Source: JAUYIV01 sp040882645
GTDB lineage: Bacteria; Actinomycetota; Acidimicrobiia; Spongiisociales; UBA11373
DNA: 21,093 bases
Direction of reading: 5' to 3'
Assembly (NCBI GenBank): GCA_040882645.1
Contig: JBBEAX010000058.1
Location: 1 to 21,093 of the forward strand
The position numbers and the translations under genes were made by a program. Below, piece by piece: positions 1 through 7,528 of the stretch (its first letter is position 1; every line of letters starts with the position of its first letter). Under the pieces are notes generated by a model. The model was given only the letters and a program-made list of their open reading frames with translations, was not told the origin of the DNA and searched no databases.

Positions 1-331
1 GCCCGACCGCGTCCTCGTGGATCTCGAGGGTGTCGGTGCCGTACTCGAGGTCATACGACTGGGTGACCGTGCGCCACGGAAGCTTGCCGAACTTCCTGAC
101 CGGTACGAAACCCACACCGAGGCGGGCCGCGATAGGGGCGCCGAAGATGAAACCGCGCGACTCGATCCCCACGATCGTGGTCGGCTCCACCGCCCCCACC
201 GCCTCGCTCATCAGTGTCACCGCCTCGGCGAACGCCCGACCATCGGCGAGCAAGGGGGTGATGTCCTTGAACACGATCCCCGCTGCCGGAAAGTCAGGCA
301 CGTCCCGGATGAAGGCCCGAAGGTCGATCAT
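1..331 (-). CDS. apt: adenine phosphoribosyltransferase, N-terminal 110 residues (cut by window edge)
   Basis: Purine salvage enzyme of the cytoplasm: adenine plus PRPP gives AMP and pyrophosphate. The visible N-terminal 110 residues start MIDLRAFIRDVPDFPAAGIVF, then DITPLL, then the IESRGFIFGAPIA segment and VRKFGKLPW, all in the order and spacing typical of Apt. The C-terminal PRPP-binding loop lies outside the window, so completeness cannot be judged. The ATG at 331 has no Shine-Dalgarno sequence (the six bases before it are CCTCCG) but is preceded at the right distance by TACAAT, so the transcript is probably leaderless. The gene lies downstream of secD-secF, as apt does in mycobacteria, where relA follows; what follows here is not visible. 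Confidence 0.93.
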   Translation of the reverse strand, partial: MIDLRAFIRDVPDFPAAGIVFKDITPLLADGRAFAEAVTLMSEAVGAVEPTTIVGIESRGFIFGAPIAARLGVGFVPVRKFGKLPWRTVTQSYDLEYGTDTLEIHEDAVG

Positions 332-337
332 CGGAGG

Positions 338-366
338 ATTGTAAGGGGACCGCTACCCGCTTCCGA
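338..366 (-). promoter_or_regulatory. putative leaderless promoter of apt
   Basis: On the minus strand a TACAAT -10 hexamer (338-343) lies 6 bases before the apt ATG. A weak -35, TCGGAA (361-366), is 17 bases further upstream. With the usual -10 to start distance, transcription would begin at or next to the ATG, which fits the missing Shine-Dalgarno sequence. One arm of a heptad-derived inverted repeat (350-361) falls inside the spacer. Confidence 0.45.
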
Positions 367-417
367 CCAGAAGGTCGACTGCCGATGCTCACTAACGCTG
401 CGTTACGGCGCCCTCTT

Positions 418-452
418 GCGGGCAGCCGGTAGCGGGTAGCGGGCAGCCCTCT
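418..452. repeat. heptad array, GCGGGCA family, abutting the secF stop codon
   Basis: Five consecutive 7-bp units read on the plus strand: GCGGGCA, GCCGGTA, GCGGGTA, GCGGGCA and GCCCTCT. The last unit runs into the secF stop codon (452-454). The 12 bases at 431-442 are perfectly inverted at 350-361, across 69 bases. A 13-bp near-palindrome (TAACGC-T-GCGTTA, 393-405) lies between. Together these fill the 120-bp secF-apt gap. No T-tract is present, so a classical terminator is not claimed. Confidence 0.7.
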
Positions 453-1513
453 TATCTCCGCTTACGGCGCTTACGGGGTGGCCGGGGGGCGGCGCCGGAT
501 TGGTGGAGGACCTGGGCGGTGTGATCGACGCTGGCAGTGACGGTGCGGGGCGCGAAGTCCTCGACCCCACCCCGCCGCTCGACCCGGAGGCGCACCCGCT
601 GCCAGTGCTCCTCGCGTTCCTTCCACATACCCAGCAGGGGGGCAGCGAGGAAGATCGAGGAATAGGTACCGACGGCGACCCCGACGAACAGGGCAAGGGC
701 GAACTCCCGCAGCGTGGTCGCCCCCAGCAGGAACGAGCCGACGAAGAGCAGCGAGCCGATCGGCAACAGCGTCGTGAACGAAGTGTTGACCGATCGCATG
801 AACACCTGGTTCATCGACATGTTGATGATTCCCGAGTACGTGTGGCGATCGCCCCGCTCGCGCACGTTCTCCTGGACCTTGTCGAAGACCACGATCGTGT
901 CGTAGAGCGAGTAGCCGAGAATCGTCAGGATGGCGACCACCGTTGCCGGAGATACCGTGAACCCGACCAGGGAGTAGACACCGGAAGTGAAGATCAGGTC
1001 GTGGAACAGCGCCACCAGCGCCGTGGCCGCCATCTTCCATTCGAGCCGCCAGGCGATGAACAACCCGACCACGATGAGAAACACAACCAGGGCACGGACG
1101 GCTGACCGGGTGATCTGGTCGCCAAACGTCGGACCCACCGTGTGCCTCGTGGCGTCCCCCGGGGCGACGCCCGCCAGAGCCGCCAGTCGCTCGACCAAGA
1201 GATCCTCCTGCTCGGGGGTCAACTGGGGTGTCTGGACGCGGATACCGTCGCCCCCCGACGTCGTCTGGATCCGGGCGGAGTCGAGACCGAGCGCTGTCAT
1301 CGCATCGCGCACCTGGGAGACCGAGGCGCCGGCCGGGTTCTCCACCTCGACCAGGGTGCCTCCCTCGAAGTCGACGCTGAGGTTGAACTGACGGAACACC
1401 AGGGAGAGGATCGAAATGAGAATGATCACCCCGGACACTGTGAACCACTTGCGCCGATTGCCGACGAAGTCGAAGTGAGTCCGACCCCGGTAAAGGTCGC
1501 TGAGCGTGCTCAT
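452..1513 (-). CDS. secF: protein translocase subunit SecF
   Basis: SecF pairs with SecD in the inner membrane and uses the proton gradient to help pull preproteins through SecYEG. The 353 residues show TM1 (about 23-40), then the periplasmic start motif VDFEGGT (47-53). The C-terminal five-helix block (about 137-295) contains the family signature GYSLYDTIVVFDKVQEN (200-216). The protein ends in a strongly basic cytoplasmic tail (RPPRKRRKRR). The ATG at 1513 overlaps the secD stop by four bases (ATGA), so the pair is translationally coupled. The stop codon abuts a heptad repeat array. Length and motifs are normal for the family. Confidence 0.97.
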   Translation of the reverse strand: MSTLSDLYRGRTHFDFVGNRRKWFTVSGVIILISILSLVFRQFNLSVDFEGGTLVEVENPAGASVSQVRDAMTALGLDSARIQTTSGGDGIRVQTPQLTPEQEDLLVERLAALAGVAPGDATRHTVGPTFGDQITRSAVRALVVFLIVVGLFIAWRLEWKMAATALVALFHDLIFTSGVYSLVGFTVSPATVVAILTILGYSLYDTIVVFDKVQENVRERGDRHTYSGIINMSMNQVFMRSVNTSFTTLLPIGSLLFVGSFLLGATTLREFALALFVGVAVGTYSSIFLAAPLLGMWKEREEHWQRVRLRVERRGGVEDFAPRTVTASVDHTAQVLHQSGAAPRPPRKRRKRR

Positions 1514-3207
1514 GCGCCCACCTCCTCAGCAGGCATTCCGACTGCGCCGCGAATACTCATGCGCCCGCCTTCGCCGAGCGACTTCGAGTAGGCCAACAGC
1601 GCGACGGCAGGCCGGGTGAAGAAGATCACCACCAGCACGTCACACACCGTTGCCACGAGAAGGGCGAGGGCAAATCCCTTGACCGAACCGATGGCCAAGA
1701 AGAACAGCAGGACCGCGCCCAAAAATGAGGCGAAATCGGCAGTGAGGATGGTGCGCAGGGCCCGGCTGAACGCATGGTCGATGGCACCGCGGAGGGATCG
1801 CCCCCGTTGCACCTCTTCCTTGATCCGTTCGAAGTAGACGATGTACGAGTCCGAGGTGATGCCAACCGCGACAATGAGTCCCGCCACCCCGGCGAGGGTG
1901 AGCGTCACCCCCCGCAACTCGCCGAGCAGCGAGAACACCACTACGACGAGGCTCCCGAACACAGTGAGGCCGATGACATTCACCAATCCGAGTGCCCGGT
2001 AATAGAGGAGCATCGCGGCGGCGACCAGGACGATTCCGATGGTTCCAGCCAACAGGCCGGCGTCGAGCGAATCTGACCCGAGGGTGGCGGACACCGACTG
2101 CACCGTCGCCTGCTCGAAGGCCACCGGCAGCGATCCATACCGGAGGACCACACTCAGATTCGATGCCTCCTCTTGCTGGTTCGGGGAAGATCCGAGAGTG
2201 ATGACCGCGGAATCACCCGGGATACCGACGTTCGGGTCGACGGACGATGCGATTTGAGGCGCCGATTGGACGATGCCGTCGAGGGCGATGGCGAATTGAC
2301 GCCGCGGGTCTCCGATTGGAAAGGCCGCCAACTCCTTCGTGACCTCGGTGAACTTGACGCTCCCGGCCGCGTTGAACTCGAGGACCACCACCCACTCCCC
2401 CAGCCCGGTGCCGGTCTGCGAGAACTGCGCCGTGGCGCCGGTGAGGTCCGAGCCGAGGACGCGGGCGGGGGCTACGTGATAGACGATTCCACCATCTTCA
2501 GGCTCGGAGACGAGGAAGGCATCGAGCAACGGATCGGGATCGGGGGTAAGTCCAGTCGCCCGATCGACGCATCCCGCCTGCTCGACCTCATCGCACCACG
2601 TGACGCCGTCAGGCAGGACGATGTGGGCAGTGGGGTCGACCGTCGTGGTGGTGCCCCCGTCGGAAGTCGTGGTGGTGCCCCCGTCGGAAGTCGTGGTGGT
2701 GCCCCCGTCGGAAGTCGTGGTGGTACCGACGGTCGTGGTGGTTGCCCCCGGGGCCGCCGTCGTCGTGGAACCCGGCGGGACGGTGGTGGTGGTCGTGCTC
2801 GTGGGGTCTTCGGGCGGGAGTTGGAAGAAAAGCGGGCTCACCCCGGGGATCGGGCTGATGTCCCGTACCGGCCGGAATTCGAGGCTGCCGGTGGTGCCTA
2901 CCGCCGCCAGGGCCCGATCGCGGTCGGTGACTCCAGGGAGTTGAACCTCGATGCTCGAGTCGCCCAGAACCGCGATCTCCGGCTCCTGGACGTTGCCAAG
3001 CGCCTCGATGCGGCGACGCATGATCTCGGCCGCCTGCTCGATGACTTCGGGGTCGGTTCCCTCCGGGGCGTTGAGGACGACCGCGAAGCCGCCCTGGAGG
3101 TCCAGTCCGAGGCGGGGAGTGGTCCCCGTCGCCTGGGTGAGGATCAGCGACCCATAGACCACGACGAGCGTGATCGTCAGGGTCACGATGGCGCTACGAC
3201 GGGACAC
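1510..3207 (-). CDS. secD: protein translocase subunit SecD with a Thr-rich periplasmic insert
   Basis: The partner of SecF in proton-driven late-stage protein export. The 565 residues show TM1 (about 7-25), the D1 motif GLDLQGG (34-40), a large periplasmic P1 region, and a C-terminal five-helix block (about 385-540). The transmembrane Asp that family alignments place in the fourth helix is present (SDSYIVYFERIKEE, Asp453). Residues about 136-193 form a Thr/Gly/Ser/Pro linker containing three perfect 8-residue repeats (TTTTSDGG), followed by two cysteines (205 and 213) that could form a disulfide. The start is GTG at 3207, two bases after the yajC stop, with AGGTAG just upstream. It shares a four-base overlap with secF. 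Confidence 0.97.
   Translation of the reverse strand: MSRRSAIVTLTITLVVVYGSLILTQATGTTPRLGLDLQGGFAVVLNAPEGTDPEVIEQAAEIMRRRIEALGNVQEPEIAVLGDSSIEVQLPGVTDRDRALAAVGTTGSLEFRPVRDISPIPGVSPLFFQLPPEDPTSTTTTTVPPGSTTTAAPGATTTTVGTTTTSDGGTTTTSDGGTTTTSDGGTTTTVDPTAHIVLPDGVTWCDEVEQAGCVDRATGLTPDPDPLLDAFLVSEPEDGGIVYHVAPARVLGSDLTGATAQFSQTGTGLGEWVVVLEFNAAGSVKFTEVTKELAAFPIGDPRRQFAIALDGIVQSAPQIASSVDPNVGIPGDSAVITLGSSPNQQEEASNLSVVLRYGSLPVAFEQATVQSVSATLGSDSLDAGLLAGTIGIVLVAAAMLLYYRALGLVNVIGLTVFGSLVVVVFSLLGELRGVTLTLAGVAGLIVAVGITSDSYIVYFERIKEEVQRGRSLRGAIDHAFSRALRTILTADFASFLGAVLLFFLAIGSVKGFALALLVATVCDVLVVIFFTRPAVALLAYSKSLGEGGRMSIRGAVGMPAEEVGA
2642..2713. repeat. three perfect 24-bp tandem repeats inside secD
   Basis: The unit starting GTCGTGGTGGTGCCCCC repeats perfectly at 2642-2665, 2666-2689 and 2690-2713. 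A partial fourth copy diverges from 2725. On the coding strand each unit encodes the 8 residues TTTTSDGG in the SecD periplasmic linker. Because the period is a multiple of three, changes in copy number would keep the frame and only alter linker length. Confidence 0.9.
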
Positions 3208-3209
3208 TG

Positions 3210-3515
3210 CTACCTGGTCTTGGCTGCAAGGGCTCGTCGGGCCACCCGCAAGCGACCGCCGCCCTCGATGCCGAGAACGGCCGAGTCCTCGTCGAGGTGC
3301 TCTATACGGCCGTAGATCCCACCGATGGTCTGCACTTCATCGCCAACCTGGAGCTCAGACATGAGAGCCTGGTGGCGCCGCATCCGGGTGCGTTGCGGGC
3401 GGATCATGAGGAAGTAGAAGAGCCCGCCGATGATCACGGCGTAGAGCACGAGCGTCACGAAGACGTTGCCCGAAGATTCGGCGCCTTCTTCGGCCTGGGC
3501 GAGGATGGTGAGCAT
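3210..3515 (-). CDS. yajC: preprotein translocase subunit YajC
   Basis: A small inner-membrane protein that associates with SecDF and YidC. Its 101 residues have a short acidic N-terminus, one membrane helix (about 18-38), then the family signature RPQRTRMRRHQ and a small cytoplasmic domain with LQVGDEVQTIGGIYGRI (55-71). An upstream ATG at 3629 would add 38 residues of atypical Arg/Pro-rich sequence. The start at 3515 is preferred because GGAGGA lies six bases upstream and the protein then matches the family length. It sits between tgt and secD, the classical tgt-yajC-secD-secF order. Confidence 0.94.
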   Translation of the reverse strand: MLTILAQAEEGAESSGNVFVTLVLYAVIIGGLFYFLMIRPQRTRMRRHQALMSELQVGDEVQTIGGIYGRIEHLDEDSAVLGIEGGGRLRVARRALAAKTR

Positions 3516-3573
3516 CGGTCCTCCGGGGCTGGTCAGTGATGGGCCAGGCGGCGTGCGGCGCCGCTCGACCGTT

Positions 3574-4716
3574 CTACTCGGACGGGTCCGTAGCGTAGCC
3601 ACCCGCAGCGGATTGCTGGCTCCGGGCACCTACGATCGCCCGGCGATAATCCTCGAAGCGCCCCTCTCGTATCGCCCGACGCGCCCCCGCCAGCATCTCG
3701 AACGTGTAGCTCAGGTTGTGAACGCTGAGGAGACGATGGCCCAGCATCTCCCCGGTGACACGCAAATGCCGCAGGTACCCGAGCGAGAATCGGGTGCAGG
3801 TGGAGCACCCGCATTCGGAATCGATCGGTCGATCGGCCTCGGCGAATTCGGCCCGACGCACCGAAAAGTCGCCGAGCCGGGATAACACCTTGCCGTGCCG
3901 GGCGAGCCGCGTGGGCCATACACAATCGAACAGGTCGCATCCGCGGGCCACTGCGTCGAGCACTCCCGTCGTGTCGCCCAGACCCATCACGTAACGGGGA
4001 GCGGCCACCGGGAGCACTCCACACACGACCTCGAGGGCCTCGTTGCGGGCCTCGGGACTCTCCCCGACGCTCAAGCCACCGATGCCGAAGCCGACGAAGC
4101 CGATGTCGGCGGTACGGCGCGCACTCTCCTCGCGCAGGTCCGGCGCCGAGCCGCCCTGCACGATCCCGAAGAGTGCCTGGTCGTCGCGCCGGTGGACGGC
4201 CACGGCCCGCACCGACCAGCGCAAGGTGCGCTCCATCGCGTCACGCACCCGCTCGCGGGGGGCGGGAAGCCCGACCAGATGGTCGAGCACCATGGCGATA
4301 TCCGCCCCCAGGCGCTCCTGCACCTGCACCGCTCCCTCCGGGGTGAGACGCGCCACAGAACCGTCGTAGGTCGACCGGAACGTGACGCCGTCCTCGTCGA
4401 TGGTCGGATCGAGCGAGAACACCTGATAGCCACCGCTGTCGGTGAGTATCGGCCCCGGCCACGCCATGAATCGATGGAGGCCCCCGAGGCTCTCCACGAC
4501 GGTGTCACCGGGTCTGAGCATCAAGTGATAGGTGTTGGCCAGAATCATCTCTGCCCCCGCCTGGCGGAGGTCCTCGGGATCGAGGGCCCGCACCGTGCCC
4601 CGGGTGCCAACTGCCATGAAGGCCGGCGTCGCCACCAGGCCATGGGGCGTGCTCAGCACCCCGGTGCGGGCCGCGCCGTCGGCCGCGTCGACCCGAAGGC
4701 TCACGGGGACCGTCAT
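3574..4716 (-). CDS. tgt: tRNA-guanine transglycosylase
   Basis: Cytoplasmic tRNA modification enzyme that exchanges guanine-34 for the queuosine precursor preQ1 in GUN-anticodon tRNAs. The 380 residues contain TDSGGYQVFSL (general-base Asp93), GIVQGG (185-190), the base-contacting GFGIGGLSVGE (209-219), the nucleophile in LFDCVWPTR (Asp264), and the zinc site CGCSTC (Cys302, 304, 307) with His333. Numbering matches the E. coli enzyme almost exactly. The ATG at 4716 overlaps the queA stop by four bases, so consecutive steps of queuosine synthesis are coupled. No preQ1 synthesis genes are in the window. Confidence 0.97.
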   Translation of the reverse strand: MTVPVSLRVDAADGAARTGVLSTPHGLVATPAFMAVGTRGTVRALDPEDLRQAGAEMILANTYHLMLRPGDTVVESLGGLHRFMAWPGPILTDSGGYQVFSLDPTIDEDGVTFRSTYDGSVARLTPEGAVQVQERLGADIAMVLDHLVGLPAPRERVRDAMERTLRWSVRAVAVHRRDDQALFGIVQGGSAPDLREESARRTADIGFVGFGIGGLSVGESPEARNEALEVVCGVLPVAAPRYVMGLGDTTGVLDAVARGCDLFDCVWPTRLARHGKVLSRLGDFSVRRAEFAEADRPIDSECGCSTCTRFSLGYLRHLRVTGEMLGHRLLSVHNLSYTFEMLAGARRAIREGRFEDYRRAIVGARSQQSAAGGYATDPSE

Positions 4717-5720
4717 GCCCGCTCCGCCAGCATCGAGTCACCGAATGAGAGGAACCGATACCCGCGCTCGAGGGCCAGCGAATAAATATCACGCCACCGC
4801 GGGCCCATGAAGGCCGCAAGCAGCACCACCAATGTCGACCCCGGCGCGTGGAAGTTGGTCAACAGCAGGTCGACCACCTCGAAGCGGTGGCCCGGGGTGA
4901 TGAATAGGGCGGTGTTCTGCTCGACCGGGGATACCAACCCGCCCCCGGCGGCGGCGGACTCGAGGGCCCGGACGACGGTGGTACCCACCGCCACCACTCG
5001 TCCTCCCGCCGCCCTGGCCGACGCAATCGCTTCGGCCGCATCACCGCCCACCGACATCCGTTCACGGTGCATCTTGTGCTGATCGAGACGGCTCGCCGCG
5101 ATCGGCCGAAAGGTGTCGAGTCCGATGTCGAGTTCCACCGACGCCATGCCGATCCCTGCATCCTTCAAGGCGGTGAGCAGAGCGGCGGTGAAGTGGAGCC
5201 CGGCGGTCGGGGCTGCGGCAGATCCGGCCCGATCCCCGTAGACCGTCTGGTATCGCTCGGAGTCGGCGAGTTGGCCGCGGAAATACGGCGGCAAAGGAAC
5301 CAACCCGACCGCGGCGACCGCTTCGTCGAACGATCCCTCTTCGGCCCGGAGAACGACCTCGCCATCGACCGGACCGTCCACCACCGAGGCGACGAGTGGC
5401 CCGAACCGAAGAAGCACACCGGCACGCAGTCGCCGCGCCGGACGCATCAGCGCCTCCCAGGTGCCGTCGCCGCGGGCCCGGAGCAGCAACGCCTCCACCT
5501 GACCGCCCGACCCCGTCTTCTCACCGATCAACCGCGCCCGCCGCACCCGCGTCCGGTTCACCACCAATAGGTCGCGGGGACGCAGCATCCCGGGCAGGTC
5601 CGAAAAGCGTCGGTCGGACTGGTCGCGGGTATCGAGCAATCGCGCCGAATCCCGCGGTTCGACCGCAGATTGCGCGATCGCTTCCTCGGGAAGGTGGTAA
5701 TCGAACTCCGCCGTTTCCAT
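4713..5720 (-). CDS. queA: S-adenosylmethionine:tRNA ribosyltransferase-isomerase
   Basis: Transfers and isomerises the ribosyl group of S-adenosylmethionine onto preQ1-34 in tRNA, giving epoxyqueuosine, the step after Tgt. The 335 residues carry the family landmarks FDYHLPEEAIAQ (6-17), EPRDSARLL (21-29), a RPARRL segment, APTAGLHFT, and NFHAPGSTL near the C-terminus. The frame stays open 28 codons further upstream, but that stretch translates a heptad repeat array, so the ATG at 5720 at the conserved METAEFDYHLP is chosen. A weak GAGG lies very close to the ATG. No convincing promoter was found in the repeat-filled gap upstream. Confidence 0.95.
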   Translation of the reverse strand: METAEFDYHLPEEAIAQSAVEPRDSARLLDTRDQSDRRFSDLPGMLRPRDLLVVNRTRVRRARLIGEKTGSGGQVEALLLRARGDGTWEALMRPARRLRAGVLLRFGPLVASVVDGPVDGEVVLRAEEGSFDEAVAAVGLVPLPPYFRGQLADSERYQTVYGDRAGSAAAPTAGLHFTAALLTALKDAGIGMASVELDIGLDTFRPIAASRLDQHKMHRERMSVGGDAAEAIASARAAGGRVVAVGTTVVRALESAAAGGGLVSPVEQNTALFITPGHRFEVVDLLLTNFHAPGSTLVVLLAAFMGPRWRDIYSLALERGYRFLSFGDSMLAERA

Positions 5721-5738
5721 GCCTCGAGTGTGGGGTTG

Positions 5739-5795
5739 GCAAATCGCAATCCGCAATTCGCGAGAGCGCGATACGCAATACGCGATACGCAATTC
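5739..5795. repeat. heptad array, GCRATWC family, upstream of queA
   Basis: Eight 7-bp units on the plus strand: GCAAATC, GCAATCC, GCAATTC, GCGAGAG, then after a one-base shift GCGATAC, GCAATAC, GCGATAC and GCAATTC. Positions 4 to 6 vary while GC, A and the final C are kept. The same family recurs in opposite orientation at 8189-8216. Confidence 0.8.
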
Positions 5796-5825
5796 GAAGA
5801 GCACTGAACAAGGAATCTTTGTCTT

Positions 5826-5888
5826 GCGGAAGGCGGAAGGCGGAAGGCGGAAGGCGGAAGGCGGAAGGCGGAAGGCGGAAGGCGGACG
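5826..5888. repeat. heptad array, GCGGAAG x 8 plus one variant
   Basis: Eight perfect tandem GCGGAAG units (5826-5881) are followed by GCGGACG. The high identity suggests recent expansion by slippage. Three inverted copies of the same heptad occur at 8120-8140. In both places the array is preceded, on the strand reading GCGGAAG, by TCTT directly next to the first unit. Confidence 0.92.
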
Positions 5889-5904
5889 GTCGGCTTCTGC
5901 TCTT

Positions 5905-5939
5905 GCCGGCAGCGGGAAGCGGGCAGCGGGCAGCGCTTA
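5905..5939. repeat. heptad array, GCGGGCA family, containing the ruvB stop codon
   Basis: Five units: GCCGGCA, GCGGGAA, GCGGGCA, GCGGGCA and GCGCTTA. The last unit includes the ruvB stop (TAA on the minus strand, 5937-5939). This is the same family and the same placement against a stop codon as the array at 418-452 beside secF. Confidence 0.82.
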
Positions 5940-6959
5940 GATCAACCTCTGCTGCGCCGGGTCGGGCATCGGGGCACCGATGTGCTCGTAGGCAAGGCGG
6001 GTCGCCACTCGTCCCCGGGCGGTCCGCTGCAGAAAGCCCATTTGAAGCAGGAAGGGCTCATATGCGTCCTCGACCGTCTGCGGCTCCTCCGACACGGCGA
6101 TCGCGAGGGTGGACAGGCCCACTGGCCCGCCGTCGAACTTGTAGATCACGGCTTCGAGGATCGCCCGATCGACCCGGTCGAGCCCCGCCGCGTCCACTTC
6201 GAATACTGCCAGGGCCTGATGAGCCGTCTCCTCGTCGGCAGTGCCCGCCGCCCTCACATCGGCGAAATCCCGCACCCGCCGCAACAGCCGGTTGGCGATT
6301 CGCGGAGTCCCCCGGGACCGCGTGCCGATGGCGCGGCGGGCGGCATCGCTGATGTCGATGTCCATGAGGCGCGAAGACCGGGCGACGATCGACTCCAGTT
6401 CCTCAGGCCGGTAGTAGTCGATCCGGGCGACGTATCCGAAGCGATCGCGCAACGGAGGTGACACCCGGCCCACCCGGGTGGTGGCACCCACCAGGGTGAA
6501 GGGCGGCAATTCGAGCCGAATCGAACGGGCGCCGGCACCCTTGCCGACGACGATGTCGAGTTGGAAGTCTTCCATCGCCGTGTAAAGGATCTCCTCCACT
6601 GCCCGGGGCAGGCGATGGATCTCGTCGATGAACATGACGTCGCCCGATTCGATGTTGGAGAGAATGGCGGCGAGGTCTCCGGCCCGCTCCAACGCCGGTC
6701 CGGAGGTGGCACGGAAGCGGGCACCGATCTCCGAGGCAACGATCGCCGCGAGGGTGGTCTTACCGAGCCCCGGGGGACCGCTGAAAAGGATGTGGTCGAG
6801 GGTCTCCCCTCTCCCCCGCGCGGCCTCCACCAGGATCGAGAGCCTCTCCTTCAGGTCCTCCTGACCGACGAACTCGTCGAGCGTCGAGGGCCGCAGGCCC
6901 TCCTCGAACGCGGCGTCCTCCGGGGACGGCCGGGCGGCGAGAAGGCCCTCCTCTCTCAT
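5937..6959 (-). CDS. ruvB: Holliday junction branch migration ATPase RuvB
   Basis: A hexameric AAA+ motor that, held by RuvA, drives branch migration of Holliday junctions during recombinational repair. The 340 residues carry Walker A GPPGLGKTT (61-69), Walker B with DEIH (112-115), the sensor region LVGATTRVG, an arginine-finger segment PPLRDRFG, and the C-terminal winged-helix domain ending in YEHIGAP. Length is typical. The ATG at 6959 overlaps the ruvA stop by four bases. It is the last gene of ruvC-ruvA-ruvB, and its stop lies inside a heptad array. Confidence 0.97.
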   Translation of the reverse strand: MREEGLLAARPSPEDAAFEEGLRPSTLDEFVGQEDLKERLSILVEAARGRGETLDHILFSGPPGLGKTTLAAIVASEIGARFRATSGPALERAGDLAAILSNIESGDVMFIDEIHRLPRAVEEILYTAMEDFQLDIVVGKGAGARSIRLELPPFTLVGATTRVGRVSPPLRDRFGYVARIDYYRPEELESIVARSSRLMDIDISDAARRAIGTRSRGTPRIANRLLRRVRDFADVRAAGTADEETAHQALAVFEVDAAGLDRVDRAILEAVIYKFDGGPVGLSTLAIAVSEEPQTVEDAYEPFLLQMGFLQRTARGRVATRLAYEHIGAPMPDPAQQRLI

Positions 6960-7528
6960 GCGCGCCCCAACCTCTGCAGAGCAGCGCGCAGGAGTGCTTC
7001 CGGAGCCTGGGTGGGGTCGAGGCCATCGAGCGCCTCACGGATCTCGCCGGATGCATAGCCGAGCCCTTCGAGGGCACCCCGCACCTCGGTGACGCTGCCG
7101 GCCACCGCTCCGAGCTCTCCCTCGGGCATGGTGAGACGAGCGCGTAGGTCGAGAATCAACTTCTGGGCGCTGCGCTTGCCGATACCCGGCACCGCGGTGA
7201 GCGTATCGACATCCTCGGCCGCCAAGGCACCCCGCAACTGCGACGGCGTGAGGGTCGCCAGCATCGCCAGGCCGAGTTTCGGCCCGACCCCACTGGCGCC
7301 GATGAGGTCGCGGAACAGATCACGACCCTCCATTGTCGAAAATCCGTACAGGGCCATGGCGTCCTCGCGCACATGGAGGTGGATGTGGACGACTACCTCC
7401 TCCCCCACTGCCGGCAACTCGCCAATGTCTCGCGGCGGCATCGCCACCTCGTAACCCACCCCACCCACGTCGATGAGCAAACCGGTCGCGGTGCGATCCG
7501 CAAGCACACCTCGGAGCCGACCGATCAT
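6956..7528 (-). CDS. ruvA: Holliday junction-binding protein RuvA
   Basis: Tetrameric protein that binds the four-way junction and loads RuvB. The 190 residues open with the family start MIGRLRG. An OB-fold covers about 1-62, followed by two helix-hairpin-helix motifs (GASGVGPKLG 77-86 and AVPGIGKRSAQ 112-122), and a C-terminal RuvB-contacting domain (about 145-190) after a short linker. The frame is open 17 codons further upstream, but the ATG at 7528 is chosen because it gives the conserved N-terminus and the ATGA overlap with ruvC. Confidence 0.97.
   Translation of the reverse strand: MIGRLRGVLADRTATGLLIDVGGVGYEVAMPPRDIGELPAVGEEVVVHIHLHVREDAMALYGFSTMEGRDLFRDLIGASGVGPKLGLAMLATLTPSQLRGALAAEDVDTLTAVPGIGKRSAQKLILDLRARLTMPEGELGAVAGSVTEVRGALEGLGYASGEIREALDGLDPTQAPEALLRAALQRLGRA

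Noticed and set aside
2600..2944. A plus-strand open frame reading valine-rich repeats
   Set aside because: It is the antisense of the SecD Thr-rich linker; SecD motifs on both sides are continuous in the minus frame.
3516..3629. A longer yajC starting at 3629
   Set aside because: The extra 38 residues are Arg/Pro-rich and unlike YajC, while GGAGGA sits before the ATG at 3515.
5721..5804. A longer queA with 28 extra N-terminal residues
   Set aside because: The extension is the translation of a heptad array and lacks family similarity; the conserved start METAEFDYHLP is at 5720.
5739..5939. A CRISPR-like array between queA and ruvB
   Set aside because: The repeats are only 7 bp and directly adjacent, with no spacers, and no cas genes are in the window.
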